From Actinoallomurus liliacearum (lineage in GTDB: Bacteria > Actinomycetota > Actinomycetes > Streptosporangiales > Streptosporangiaceae): a stretch of DNA of 64,000 bases. The stretch lies in contig NZ_BAABHJ010000002.1 in NCBI RefSeq assembly GCF_039542035.1, forward strand, positions 1 to 64,000. The letters run 5' to 3'. A model generated the notes under the pieces. It did no database searches, was not told the origin of the DNA, and worked only from the letters and a program-made list of their open reading frames with translations. Below, one piece after another: positions 24,422 through 32,693 of this stretch; the first letter of the stretch is position 1, and the number at the start of each line of letters is the position of its first letter. Both the position numbers and the translations under genes were made by a program.

Positions 24422-25111
24422 GTGGACACAGGGGTGGCGGCTCTGGCGGGCGGGAGGCGGGAACGCATCTTCACGTTCCCGCGCCTGTACGTCCTCACGC
24501 CGCCACTCTGGGCGCTGCTGGGCGCCCGGGCGTTGCAGGGGGTCGGGTTCGCGCTCAACGGTACCGCCGTGATGACGCTGACCACCGATCTCATCCCGGA
24601 AAGCCGGATGTCGGAGGGCATCGGCTACCTGGGTGTGGAGCAGACGGCGGCCCAGCTCCTCGGGCCGTGGCCGGCGCTGGAACTGCGCGGCGTCTGCGGG
24701 TACCGGTGGGCGTTCGCCGTCGCGTTCGCCTGCGGCCTCGTCAACGTGCTCCTCCGCATCCCGCTGCGCTCCGCTGCCGTCAGGGTGGATGCCCGGAAGG
24801 TGACGGCCGCCCCGTGGGGCGGTGCCCGGGATGCCGCTCGGGCGGAGCGAAGTGCCCGGCCGCTGTGGACCCGTATCGTCGACCAGGACGCCTGGCGGCC
24901 GGCGTCGGTGATGTTCCTGCTGATGCTCGGTACCGCCGGGATCAACACCTTCATGGCCGCCTACGCCCTCGGGCGCGGCATCGGCGACTCCGGTCTGTTC
25001 TTCGTGGCCAGCGGCCTGACGCTCGCCGTCTCCCGGCTGACGGCCGGGCGTATCGAGCGGCGATGGGGGCCGGTGTGGGTCGACCCGAAGGCCCTGACCC
25101 GGGCCCAGTGA
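24422..25111 (+). pseudogene. Truncated MFS transporter
   Basis: The 229-aa frame matches only the middle of a major facilitator. It has PPLWALLGARALQGVGFALNGTAVMTLTTDLIPESRMSEGIGYLGV (TM4-5 of the N-terminal half), then YRWAFAVAFACGLVNVLL, a loop, VMFLLMLGTAGINTFMAAYALGRGIGDSGLFFVASGLTLAVSRLTAGRIERRWG. The first three membrane segments and the last three or four are missing, and the frame runs into unrelated DNA at both ends. It cannot work as a transporter. It may be the remains of an exporter or importer that once belonged to the island. Confidence 0.75.
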
Positions 25112-25121
25112 TCCAGTTACT

Positions 25122-25132
25122 TTGTTTAACAA
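25122..25132. promoter_or_regulatory. Upstream GntR-type operator of island promoter 2
   Basis: TTGT-TTA-ACAA is an inverted repeat of the same form as at 8079-8089. It lies 47 bp upstream of the -35 at 25180. Confidence 0.65.
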
Positions 25133-25179
25133 TTCAGCGGGCTCGATTGGGGCGAATGGGAACTTTTCGGTGGTAACTC

Positions 25180-25230
25180 TTGTGATCGATGGGAGTCGCT
25201 GTTACGTTCACCACACTGTTTGTTGGACAA
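25180..25230 (+). promoter_or_regulatory. Island promoter 2 with downstream operator
   Basis: The -35 is TTGTGA (25180-25185) and the -10 is TACGTT (25203-25208), spaced exactly 17 bp as in promoter 1. The operator TTGT-TGG-ACAA lies at 25220-25230, at nearly the same distance from the -10 as in promoter 1. It should drive the PD40-propeller gene at 25292. Confidence 0.65.
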
Positions 25231-25291
25231 TCCTCCTGTCATGTACGCCAACGGAAGCTCAGTGGTTCAAGCGGAAGGAGACGGTGGGGCG

Positions 25292-27187
25292 ATGGAGACC
25301 GGTATGAGGCGCCGGACGTTTCTGGCGGCCGGCGCGGCCGCCGTCGGCGCCACCCTGCTGCCCAAGCCCTTCGCCGTGGCGGCCGCCGCCACCGGCCGGA
25401 AGGGCGTGATGCTGATGAACCGGATCGGACCCTCATCATCGGATCTCTACATCTCCGACGTCGACGGTTCGAACGAGCGCAAGCTGCTGGCGAGCGCGGG
25501 GCTCGACTATCACGCCGGAATCGCCGCCGACGGCAGGTCACTGGTCTTCACGTCGGAACGGACGGGCGACGGGAATTCAAGCCTCTACCGGGCTCGCATC
25601 GACGGAACGGGCATCACGCCCCTGGTGGCCGGTCCGGCGATGGACGACTGCGGCGCGCTGTCGCCGGACGGTTCCAAACTGGCCTTCGTCTCCACGCGCG
25701 GGGACCACAAGGCCCAGATCTGGGTGCTCGACCTGCGCACCAGCGCGCTGCGCTGCCTGACCAACGGCGCCGCCGTCGCCGGCGACCCCAGCGGTCCCGA
25801 CGGTCACTTCCGGCCCTCCTGGTCTCCCGACGGCCAGTGGATCGCCTTCTCCAGTGACCGCAACACGGTCTGGCGAGGGCATGACGACGGCCGCGGCTGG
25901 GAGCACACACAGGAGCTCAGCGTCTACATCATCCGGCCCGACGGCACCGGGTTCCGCCAGGTCGCCTCCAGGGAGGGATACTGCCTCGGCTCGCCGAAGT
26001 GGTCACCGGACGGCCGCCGGATCGTCTGCTACGAGATCACGACCGAGGGCACCTGGCTCGCCCATCGTCCGGAGGGCATCGGAAAGGTCGAATCCCAGAT
26101 CGTCTCGGTCGATGTGGCGACCGGCGAGCGCATCGAGCATACCTCCGGCCCCAACCTCAAGGTCGCGCCGCAGTTCCTGAGCGCCACCGAGATCGGCTAC
26201 CTCATCAAGGGCGGCGCCGACGAGGGCCTGGCCTACACCTCGGGCACTCTGCCATCCGTCAAGCGGTCGCTGCGCTCGCCGGTCTGGACGCCAGATGGGA
26301 AGTCGGTGATCTACCAGAAGGTCGGCTTCGCGACGCGTCCACTCGACACCTCGCTCTACACCTGGGATCCGGACTGGGAATATCGCTTCTGCGACGTGTT
26401 CCCCGTCCTGTCGCGGCAGGGTCGTCTCGCGATCACCGACAAGCAGCTCGGCAATTCCTCGATCGTCACCCTGCGCCCGGACGGTACGGATCGGCGCGTC
26501 GTCTTCGACACCGACGGCAAGGGCCTCGACCCGACACTCGTCGCGAAGGGACTGGCCGGCGCCTTCCGGCCCGCCTGGTCGCCGGACGGTGAATGGATCG
26601 CCTTCGGCCTCGGCGGCTGGTTCCAGGAACGAGCGGTGAGCACGGCCGTGGTGGCGCGGGTACGCAGTGACGGCTCGGCCTGGGAGACGCTGACGGACGG
26701 CACGGCCAACGCCGGCTTCCCGAGTTATTCGGCCGACGGCAACGAGATCGTCTATCGCGTGTGGGGCCAGGAGAACAAGGGCCTGCGCATCCTCAACCTC
26801 ACGACCGGAGCGACGCGCGTACTCACCGACGAGTTCGACAATCTGCCCGACTGGTCCCCGGACGGCAGGCTCATCCTCTTCACCCGCAAGACGAGCGCGA
26901 CCAATTTCGACGTGTGCACCATCCGTCCCGACGGAAGTGACCTGCGGGTCCTGACCAGCAGCGGAGCGAACGACGGCCACGCTGTCTGGAACCACGACGG
27001 ACGCATCCTCTACAACAGTGGTATGTACGGCTTCCGCGCGGAGGCGGCGCTGTACGACGACACCTTCCAGCCGTACGGCCAGATCTTCAGCATGAGGGCG
27101 GACGGCTCCGACAAGAAGCTGCTGACCGACAGCCAGTGGGAGGACTCGATGCCGCTCTACCTCCCGCAGAGTGTGCTCTCTCAGTGA
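25292..27187 (+). CDS. TAT-exported TolB/PD40-type beta-propeller protein
   Basis: This 631-aa exported protein begins METGMRRRTFLAAGAAAVG (twin-arginine signal, cleaved near residue 35). It consists almost wholly of PD40/WD40-like repeats. At least seven blocks read W-S/T-P-D-G-x-x-I-x-F or close variants (LSPDGSKLAF, WSPDGQWIAF, WSPDGRRIVC, WTPDGKSVIY, WSPDGEWIAF, YSADGNEIVY, WSPDGRLILF). No peptidase domain follows, so it is a free propeller, perhaps a binding protein or a lyase of the oligogalacturonate-lyase-like fold. The ATG at 25292 has GAAGGAG 11 nt upstream. It shares a promoter/operator arrangement with the operon at 8235, so it is probably induced with the pathway and may handle the polymer or ester outside the cell. 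Confidence 0.8.
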   Translation: METGMRRRTFLAAGAAAVGATLLPKPFAVAAAATGRKGVMLMNRIGPSSSDLYISDVDGSNERKLLASAGLDYHAGIAADGRSLVFTSERTGDGNSSLYRARIDGTGITPLVAGPAMDDCGALSPDGSKLAFVSTRGDHKAQIWVLDLRTSALRCLTNGAAVAGDPSGPDGHFRPSWSPDGQWIAFSSDRNTVWRGHDDGRGWEHTQELSVYIIRPDGTGFRQVASREGYCLGSPKWSPDGRRIVCYEITTEGTWLAHRPEGIGKVESQIVSVDVATGERIEHTSGPNLKVAPQFLSATEIGYLIKGGADEGLAYTSGTLPSVKRSLRSPVWTPDGKSVIYQKVGFATRPLDTSLYTWDPDWEYRFCDVFPVLSRQGRLAITDKQLGNSSIVTLRPDGTDRRVVFDTDGKGLDPTLVAKGLAGAFRPAWSPDGEWIAFGLGGWFQERAVSTAVVARVRSDGSAWETLTDGTANAGFPSYSADGNEIVYRVWGQENKGLRILNLTTGATRVLTDEFDNLPDWSPDGRLILFTRKTSATNFDVCTIRPDGSDLRVLTSSGANDGHAVWNHDGRILYNSGMYGFRAEAALYDDTFQPYGQIFSMRADGSDKKLLTDSQWEDSMPLYLPQSVLSQ

Positions 27188-27212
27188 CGCCGGACGGCCG
27201 CCCGGTTCTCCT

Positions 27213-30200
27213 TCAGATCACCCTGCGGCTGCGCCGCAGGGTGATCAGGGCCGACACATTGCCGATGGTGAGGACCTGGTCCGCGGATGGCGCCGCGGTG
27301 TGGGTGGTGATGGCGTCGGCGAGCACGTCACGAGCGATCGTGACCCGGTGCGCGTCGAGCATGGCGATGAGATCGGCGGCCGGATCGTCGGTGGGTGAGA
27401 CGTTCAGCACGATCCGGTCATCGAGCCGAAGCCCCCGGCGTTTGCGCAGGTCGTTGACCAGCCGGACGAACTCCCTGGCGAGACCTTCGAGGTGCAGGTC
27501 GCGGTCGGCTTCCAGGTCCAGCGCGATGCCGTACGACCCGTCGGCGGAGATCTGCCAGCCCTTCGGGGCCTCCTCGACGATCCGGACGTGCTCGCTCTGC
27601 ACGGTGAGGACCTCCCCGTCCACCTCGATGGTGAAGCGGCCCCGTTCGCGCAGGCCGGCGATGGCTTCGCCCGCGTCGGCACCGGTGATGGCGGTGGCGA
27701 CGGCGGCGGTGCGTCCACCGAAGGCGGGACCGAGAGCGCGGAAGTCGGGCTTGAGCGAACGGACCACCGCCGTAGCGTCGCCGAGTTCCACGGCCTTGAC
27801 GTTGAGTTCGGCGGCGATCACCTCGCCTACGGGCGGGAGCAGCGCCCGTGCCTCGTCGGGCAGGGTGACGAGGACGCGGCGGAGCGGCCGGCGGACCTGG
27901 ACGCCGGCTTTGGCACGGGCGTCGCGGCCCAGGCCGACGAGACGTCGAGCGAGGGCCATGGCCGCGCAGAGAACGTCGTCGCGCGCGCCCTCGTCGGGTG
28001 CCGGGTAGTCGGTCAGGTGCACCGAGTCGGGCGCGTCGAGGCGAACGGCGCGGACCAGGTTTTCGTGCAGCTCGTCGGCCAGGAAGGGTGTGATCGGCGC
28101 GAGCAGCCGCGCGAGGGTGGTCAGGCAGGTGTACAGGGTCGCGAACGCGGCGGCGGTGTCCGTTCGGTCGCCGGTGCGCGAGAACCGGGTCCGGCCGCAG
28201 CGGACGTACCAGTTCGACAGGTCGTCGATGAAGACGGCGAGCCCGCGGCCGGCACGGGTCGCGTCGAAGTCGGCGAGCGCCGCGTCGGCATGCGCGGTCA
28301 CTTCGGCGAGCCGGGCAAGGATCCACCGGTCCATGACCGGACGCCGGGCCACCGGCGGACCGCTCTCCTGCGGAGTCCATTCCGCGAGGTTCGCGTACGT
28401 GACGAAGAAGTAGTAGGTGTTCCAGAGCGTGCGGAGCACGCGATTGGCGACCTCGCGCAGCCGCTCCGGGCCGACTCGCCGCGGCTGCCACGGGTTGCCG
28501 TCCATGAGCAGCAGCCAGCGGAGGGCATCCGCGCCGTAGGTGTCGATGAGCTCCCACGGGTCGACGACGTTCCCCAGAGACTTGGACATTTCGCGGCCGT
28601 CGGAGCCCACGATGTGCCCCAGGCTCAGCGCGCGACGGTAGCCGCCGCGGTCGAAGAGCAGCGTGGTGACCGTCTGCAGCGAGGAGAACCAGCCGCGTGG
28701 CCGGTCGATCGCCTCGCACACGAAGTCGGCCGGGAACGACTGGACGAACCGGTCTTCGCTGCCGGGCACGTGCGGGTAGCCGAACCGGGCGAACGGCATC
28801 GCCCCGGAGTCGTACCAGGCGTCGATGACTTCGGGGACCCGGCACATGGTGCCGTCGACGCACGCCTCGCAGGGGAAGGTGATCGCATCGACGTACGGCC
28901 GGTGCGGATCGAGCCAGGCCAGATCCTTGCCCGCGCGCTCGCCGAGTTCTGCGAGCGAGCCCAGTGCGATCGTGTGGGCGCACTCGTCACACCGCCACAG
29001 CGGCAGCGGCGTACCCCAGAAACGCTCGCGGGAGAGCGCCCAGTCGACATTGCCCGCCGGCCATTCGCCGTACCGGCCGTCGCGGATGTGCGCGGGCCGC
29101 CAGTCGATCGTGGCGTTGTCGGCCAGCAGCCGATCCCGGATCCGGCTGGTGGCGAGGTACCACGACGGCTTGGCGTAGTACAGCAGTGGCGTGCCGCACC
29201 GCCGGCAGAACGGGTAGGTGTGCCGATGCGTGCCGGCGTGCAGGAGCAGGCCGGCCTCGCGCAGATCCTCGATGATCCGCGCGTCGGCATCGCGGACGAA
29301 CATCCCGGCGTACGGGCCCACCCGACCGTCGAAGCGGCCGTCGCGGCCGACCGGCCTGACGACCGGCACGCCGTGCTCGCGGGCGACGCGCATGTCGTCC
29401 TCGCCGAAAGCGGCCCCGGTGTGCACGATGCCGGTGCCCTCGTCCCCCTTGACGAAGTCGGCGGTGACGACGTACCGCCAGGAGGCGGGGTCGCCGTCCG
29501 GGTCGTCGGCCGAGCCGGGGCCGACGAAGTCGAACGGCGCCCGGTAGCGGGCTCCGACCAGCTCGTCGAGGCTCACGTCGCGGATCACCCGCGCGTCCTC
29601 GCCGAGTACCGTCGCGGCACGGTCGGCGGCCACGACCACCGGCCGGTCGCCGGCCCTGCCCCCGGCGGCCAGGACATAGCGGAAGTCCGCGCCGATGACG
29701 GCGAGGGTGGCGGGGACGAGCGTCCACGGCATCGTCGTCCAGACCAGAAGGTCGGCGTCCTCGCCGACGAGCGGCCCGGTGAGCACGGGGAAGCGCACGA
29801 GAATGCTCGGGTCGTCGGTCTCGGCGTATCCCTGGGCGACCTCGTGATCGGACAGCGCGGTGCCGCAGCGTGGGCAGTAGGGCGCGACCCGGTCCGCCTG
29901 GTAGATCAGTCCCTGGTCGTACAGGGTCTTGAGCGACCACCAGATGCTCTCGATGTACTCGGTGGACATCGTCTGGTACGGATCATCGGTATCGACCCAG
30001 TAGCCGATCCGCCGGGTCAGGCGGTCGAACTCACCGACGTATCGAGTGACGGTCTGACGGCAGCGGGCGTTGAACTCCGCGACCCCGTACTCCTCGATCT
30101 GGCTCTTCTGGTCGATCCCGAGCTGCTTTTCGACCTCCAGCTCGACCGGGATCCCGTGACAGTCCCAGCCCGCCATGCGAGGCACGAACGCGCCCTTCAT

Positions 30201-30422
30201 CGTGCGATGGCGCGGGAAGACGTCTTTGAACACGCGCGCCTCGACATGGTGGATGCCGGGTCGCCCGCCGCCCGTGGGTGGGCCGTCGTAGCAGACGAAG
30301 ACCGGACCGCCGACAGTGCGCTCGAGGGTGCGGCGGAACACCTGGCGTTCCTGCCATCGGGCGAGGACTCGTTCCTCGACACGAGGTAGGTCGGGTCGCT
30401 GTTCCACCGCCTCAAAGGGCAT
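27213..30422 (-). CDS. ileS: Isoleucyl-tRNA synthetase, eukaryote-type (IleRS2)
   Basis: This 1069-aa enzyme charges tRNA-Ile. The class I signatures are GPPTGGGRPGIHHVEARVFKD (HIGH region, His58-His59) and GREMSKSLGN (KMSKS, about residue 611). The CP1 editing domain lies between them, with paired Cys motifs (CPRCGTA, CRRCGTP) and a C-terminal anticodon domain. The HHVEA form and the long C-terminal region mark the eukaryote-like type 2 branch, members of which are often insensitive to mupirocin. Most actinobacterial relatives read GPPTANGxPGxHH, so the GGGRPG here is unusual. The ATG at 30422 has GGAGG 6 nt upstream. I saw no T-box-like AGGGTGG/ACCGCG element upstream. No divIVA or lspA neighbour is present, so this may be a second copy. 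Confidence 0.95.
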   Translation of the reverse strand: MPFEAVEQRPDLPRVEERVLARWQERQVFRRTLERTVGGPVFVCYDGPPTGGGRPGIHHVEARVFKDVFPRHRTMKGAFVPRMAGWDCHGIPVELEVEKQLGIDQKSQIEEYGVAEFNARCRQTVTRYVGEFDRLTRRIGYWVDTDDPYQTMSTEYIESIWWSLKTLYDQGLIYQADRVAPYCPRCGTALSDHEVAQGYAETDDPSILVRFPVLTGPLVGEDADLLVWTTMPWTLVPATLAVIGADFRYVLAAGGRAGDRPVVVAADRAATVLGEDARVIRDVSLDELVGARYRAPFDFVGPGSADDPDGDPASWRYVVTADFVKGDEGTGIVHTGAAFGEDDMRVAREHGVPVVRPVGRDGRFDGRVGPYAGMFVRDADARIIEDLREAGLLLHAGTHRHTYPFCRRCGTPLLYYAKPSWYLATSRIRDRLLADNATIDWRPAHIRDGRYGEWPAGNVDWALSRERFWGTPLPLWRCDECAHTIALGSLAELGERAGKDLAWLDPHRPYVDAITFPCEACVDGTMCRVPEVIDAWYDSGAMPFARFGYPHVPGSEDRFVQSFPADFVCEAIDRPRGWFSSLQTVTTLLFDRGGYRRALSLGHIVGSDGREMSKSLGNVVDPWELIDTYGADALRWLLLMDGNPWQPRRVGPERLREVANRVLRTLWNTYYFFVTYANLAEWTPQESGPPVARRPVMDRWILARLAEVTAHADAALADFDATRAGRGLAVFIDDLSNWYVRCGRTRFSRTGDRTDTAAAFATLYTCLTTLARLLAPITPFLADELHENLVRAVRLDAPDSVHLTDYPAPDEGARDDVLCAAMALARRLVGLGRDARAKAGVQVRRPLRRVLVTLPDEARALLPPVGEVIAAELNVKAVELGDATAVVRSLKPDFRALGPAFGGRTAAVATAITGADAGEAIAGLRERGRFTIEVDGEVLTVQSEHVRIVEEAPKGWQISADGSYGIALDLEADRDLHLEGLAREFVRLVNDLRKRRGLRLDDRIVLNVSPTDDPAADLIAMLDAHRVTIARDVLADAITTHTAAPSADQVLTIGNVSALITLRRSRRVI
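27216..27246. terminator. Bidirectional hairpin inside the 3' end of ileS
   Basis: A perfect 13-bp stem (27216-27228 with 27234-27246) with a 5-nt loop lies just before the ileS stop codon. It encodes the last residues of IleRS (ITLRRSRRV). It lies between two convergent genes and could stop transcription from both sides. Confidence 0.6.
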
Positions 30423-30429
30423 GCCTGCC

Positions 30430-30649
30430 TCCGTTCTGTGCGTGCTCCATCGCTTCGCGGATCGCCTTCATCGCGTCGATGATCCGCCGCGCCGATCGCG
30501 TCCTGACGCGCCAGTTCGGAGACCACCCGGGTCTCCGTCACCGAGTACGCGCCGCCGTCCAGGGCCAGCCGCAGGTCGGTCATTAACGACCGGTAGATCC
30601 AGCCGAGCGCGCGGACGCCGGCCGTGAGCTCGTCGCCGAATCGATGCAT
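30430..30649 (-). pseudogene. MarR-family regulator remnant
   Basis: From an ATG at 30649 the frame reads MHRFGDELTAGVRALGWIY, then RSLMTDLRLALDGGAYSVTETRVVSELARQD. This resembles the N-terminus of MarR regulators of the MarR-GNAT type. The frame then loses its similarity, and a shifted frame (RRIIDAMKAIREAMEHAQ) runs to the ileS start. The winged HTH is missing, so the gene is broken. Just upstream lie ATATTT-like sequence and a perfect palindrome at 30673-30685, probably its former operator. Confidence 0.45.
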
Positions 30650-30672
30650 ATTTGACTAAATCAACTAAATAT

Positions 30673-30685
30673 CTGACTGAGTCAG
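30673..30685. promoter_or_regulatory. Palindrome CTGACT-G-AGTCAG
   Basis: This is a perfect 6+1+6 inverted repeat, 23 bp upstream of the decayed MarR start. It is preceded by a tandem repeat of (T/A)ACTAAAT, between the broken MarR gene and the LysR 3' end. It could be a MarR-type operator that now influences ileS. Confidence 0.4.
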
Positions 30686-30729
30686 TGATAGCCGATACGC
30701 GGCACGGCTGTCCACCCCACGGGAACCGA

Positions 30730-31638
30730 TCAGAGCCCGAGGTCTTCGGCGACCCGGCGCAGGTGGTCGATCATGGCCATCGCCGACGGCAGCCGATACG
30801 GGCCCGCAGGCGTGGCCGCCGAGACCGTACGAGTCAGCGCGGGGTCGCTCAGTGGACGTATGACGAGGTCGGACGGGATCGCCGGCAGGGTGAGAGACGG
30901 TGCCAGGGCGACCCCGAGGCCGGCGGCGACCAGCCCCCGTACGGTCATCTGGTCGTCGGTGCGGAACGCGATCCGCGGTTCGAACCCGGCCTTCCGGCAG
31001 GCACGCGGCAGGACGTCGATCGTCGAACCGTGGTGCACGCCCTGGATCCACCGGTCTTCCGCCAGATCCGTGAGACGGAGGTGCTCGCGGTACGCCAGCC
31101 GATGGTCGGCCGGAAGGGCGACGTGCAGCGGATCCACGAGCAGCGGACTGAGCTCGACGCTCGGCGGGATCCGCGAGGACACCACCGGGAACTCGTACAC
31201 GAGGGCGAGATCCAGTTCGTGCGCGGCGACCGCCGCCGTCGCCTCGTCGGTATCGATCTCGACCAGCTCGAGCTCCACCTGCGGGTACTGCCGCTGGAAC
31301 GCGCGCACGGCCCGCGGCATCAGCGTCGCGTTGGCCGTCGTGAAGGACCCGAGCCGCAACCGGCCTCCGACACCGTGCGCGATCGCGGCCAGCGATGTCT
31401 CGGCCGCGCGCAGTTCGGCGAGGATCACGTCCGTGTGACGAATCAGGGCCCACCCGGCCTCGGTGAGCCGTACGCCGCGGGCATGCCTTTCGAGGAGCCG
31501 GGTGCCCGCCTCCCGCTCCAGCACGGTGATCTGCTGGGAGACCGCGGAGACGGTGAACGACATGGCCGCCGCGGCACCGGTCAGCGAGCCGTGCCGGGCC
31601 ACCTCACGGAGCACCCGGAGCCGCGCGACGTCGAGCAT
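30730..31638 (-). CDS. LysR-family transcriptional regulator
   Basis: This 302-aa regulator has an N-terminal HTH (LRVLREVARHGSLTGAAAAMSFTVSAVSQQITVLEREAGTRLLERHARGVRLTEAG). A type-2 periplasmic-binding effector domain follows from about residue 90. It belongs to the actinobacterial LysR group that controls adjacent, divergent genes. It is transcribed away from the aminotransferase operon at 31728. The 89-bp gap holds an interrupted palindrome at 31647-31665 (GCTAAAG and CTTAAGC arms) as candidate binding site. Its effector is probably an amino or oxo acid linked to that operon (inference). Confidence 0.92.
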   Translation of the reverse strand: MLDVARLRVLREVARHGSLTGAAAAMSFTVSAVSQQITVLEREAGTRLLERHARGVRLTEAGWALIRHTDVILAELRAAETSLAAIAHGVGGRLRLGSFTTANATLMPRAVRAFQRQYPQVELELVEIDTDEATAAVAAHELDLALVYEFPVVSSRIPPSVELSPLLVDPLHVALPADHRLAYREHLRLTDLAEDRWIQGVHHGSTIDVLPRACRKAGFEPRIAFRTDDQMTVRGLVAAGLGVALAPSLTLPAIPSDLVIRPLSDPALTRTVSAATPAGPYRLPSAMAMIDHLRRVAEDLGL

Positions 31639-31646
31639 ACGGCAAT

Positions 31647-31665
31647 GCTAAAGCCTTCCTTAAGC
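31647..31665. promoter_or_regulatory. Candidate LysR box between lysR and ilvE
   Basis: The arms GCTAAAG and CTTAAGC (one mismatch) are separated by 5 bp. They lie in the short divergent intergenic region, 9 bp from the LysR start. Confidence 0.4.
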
Positions 31666-31727
31666 AACCTTCGATTGTGCTCAACTCTCGACCCGACCTA
31701 GATTCCGGCGGCAGGAGGTCGGAACGC

Positions 31728-32693
31728 ATGAGTCAACAGCTGGTGGAACCGGAAGGCATGGCGTTCGGGACGCCGTACCCCTGGGTCTTCGTCGACGGCG
31801 CATTCGTGCCGGCGGAGGAGGCCCGGCTCAGTGTGCTCGCGAACGTGGTCTCCTACGGCACCGGAACCTTCGACGGGATCCGCGCCTACTGGAACGCGGC
31901 ACACCAGGAGCTGTACCTGCTGGAGGCCGCGGCGCACTACGAGCGGATGCGGCGATCCGCCCGCATCCTGGGACTGGACCTGGCCGTCGCCGACCCGGTG
32001 CCGGCCACGGTGGAACTGCTGCGCCGCAACGGCGTGCGAGGCGACGCGTACGTGCGGCCGCTGCTGTTCCTCGCCGGTGAGCAACTCGCGGTCCGGATGC
32101 ACGACTCCGGGACGCGATTCTGCGTCGCGGCGACCCCCGTACCCGGGGACTACATCGATCCGCGCGGGGTCCGCTGCATGGTCAGCAGCTGGCGGCGCGC
32201 TTCGGACGTCGCCGTGCCGAACCGCGCCAAGGTGATCGGGAGCTACGTCGGCCCGGCTCTCGCGAAGTCCGAGGCGCTCAGGAACGGCTTCGACGAGGCG
32301 ATCCTGCTGACCGGCGACGGGTACGTCGCCGAGGCGACGACTTCGAACATCCTCATCCGCACCGGAACCGAGTGGGCCACCCCGCCGGTCACCGACGACA
32401 TCCTTGAGGGCATCACCCGCCGTCAGATCATGGACCTGCTCGGCGAGCGGTTCGGAATCGTGGTCACCGAACGCCGGATCCAACGCTCGGAGCTGTACGC
32501 CTGCGACGAGGCGCTGCTCTGCGGCACCGCGGCCGTGGTCGTCCCGGTCGTCGAGGTGGACGGCCGTCCGGTCGGCACCGGCGGTCCCGGTGAGACGACC
32601 GTGGCGCTGCAGCGCGGCCTTCAGGCGATCGCCCGCCGCGAGGACCACCGCCACCACGAATGGACGACACCCGTCTACGAGGAGTTGACATGA
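31728..32693 (+). CDS. ilvE: Branched-chain amino acid aminotransferase-like (class IV PLP)
   Basis: This 321-aa fold-type IV PLP enzyme has an early FVDGAFVPAEEARLSVLANVVSYGTGTFDGIRAY. The PLP-Lys lies in NRAKVIGSYVGPALAKSEA, the E(A/C)TTSNI motif (VAEATTSNILI) binds the cofactor, and GITRRQIMDL is followed by CGTAAVV. This pattern is typical of IlvE rather than D-amino acid transaminase. It transfers amino groups between branched-chain amino acids and 2-oxoglutarate, or acts on a related amine. The ATG at 31728 follows GGAGG; an upstream in-frame codon at 31677 lacks a site. It is the first gene of a three-gene operon with a cupin and an MDR oxidoreductase, divergent from LysR, so it is probably not the housekeeping copy. 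Confidence 0.88.
   Translation: MSQQLVEPEGMAFGTPYPWVFVDGAFVPAEEARLSVLANVVSYGTGTFDGIRAYWNAAHQELYLLEAAAHYERMRRSARILGLDLAVADPVPATVELLRRNGVRGDAYVRPLLFLAGEQLAVRMHDSGTRFCVAATPVPGDYIDPRGVRCMVSSWRRASDVAVPNRAKVIGSYVGPALAKSEALRNGFDEAILLTGDGYVAEATTSNILIRTGTEWATPPVTDDILEGITRRQIMDLLGERFGIVVTERRIQRSELYACDEALLCGTAAVVVPVVEVDGRPVGTGGPGETTVALQRGLQAIARREDHRHHEWTTPVYEELT

Noticed and set aside
27492..30389. 965-codon open frame on the plus strand opposite ileS
   Set aside because: It is the antisense shadow of a clear IleRS. The protein has no recognisable domain, and its openness follows from high GC.
30423..30660. T-box riboswitch in the ileS leader
   Set aside because: I looked on the minus strand for an antiterminator-like AGGGTGG…ACCGCG and specifier loop and did not find them.
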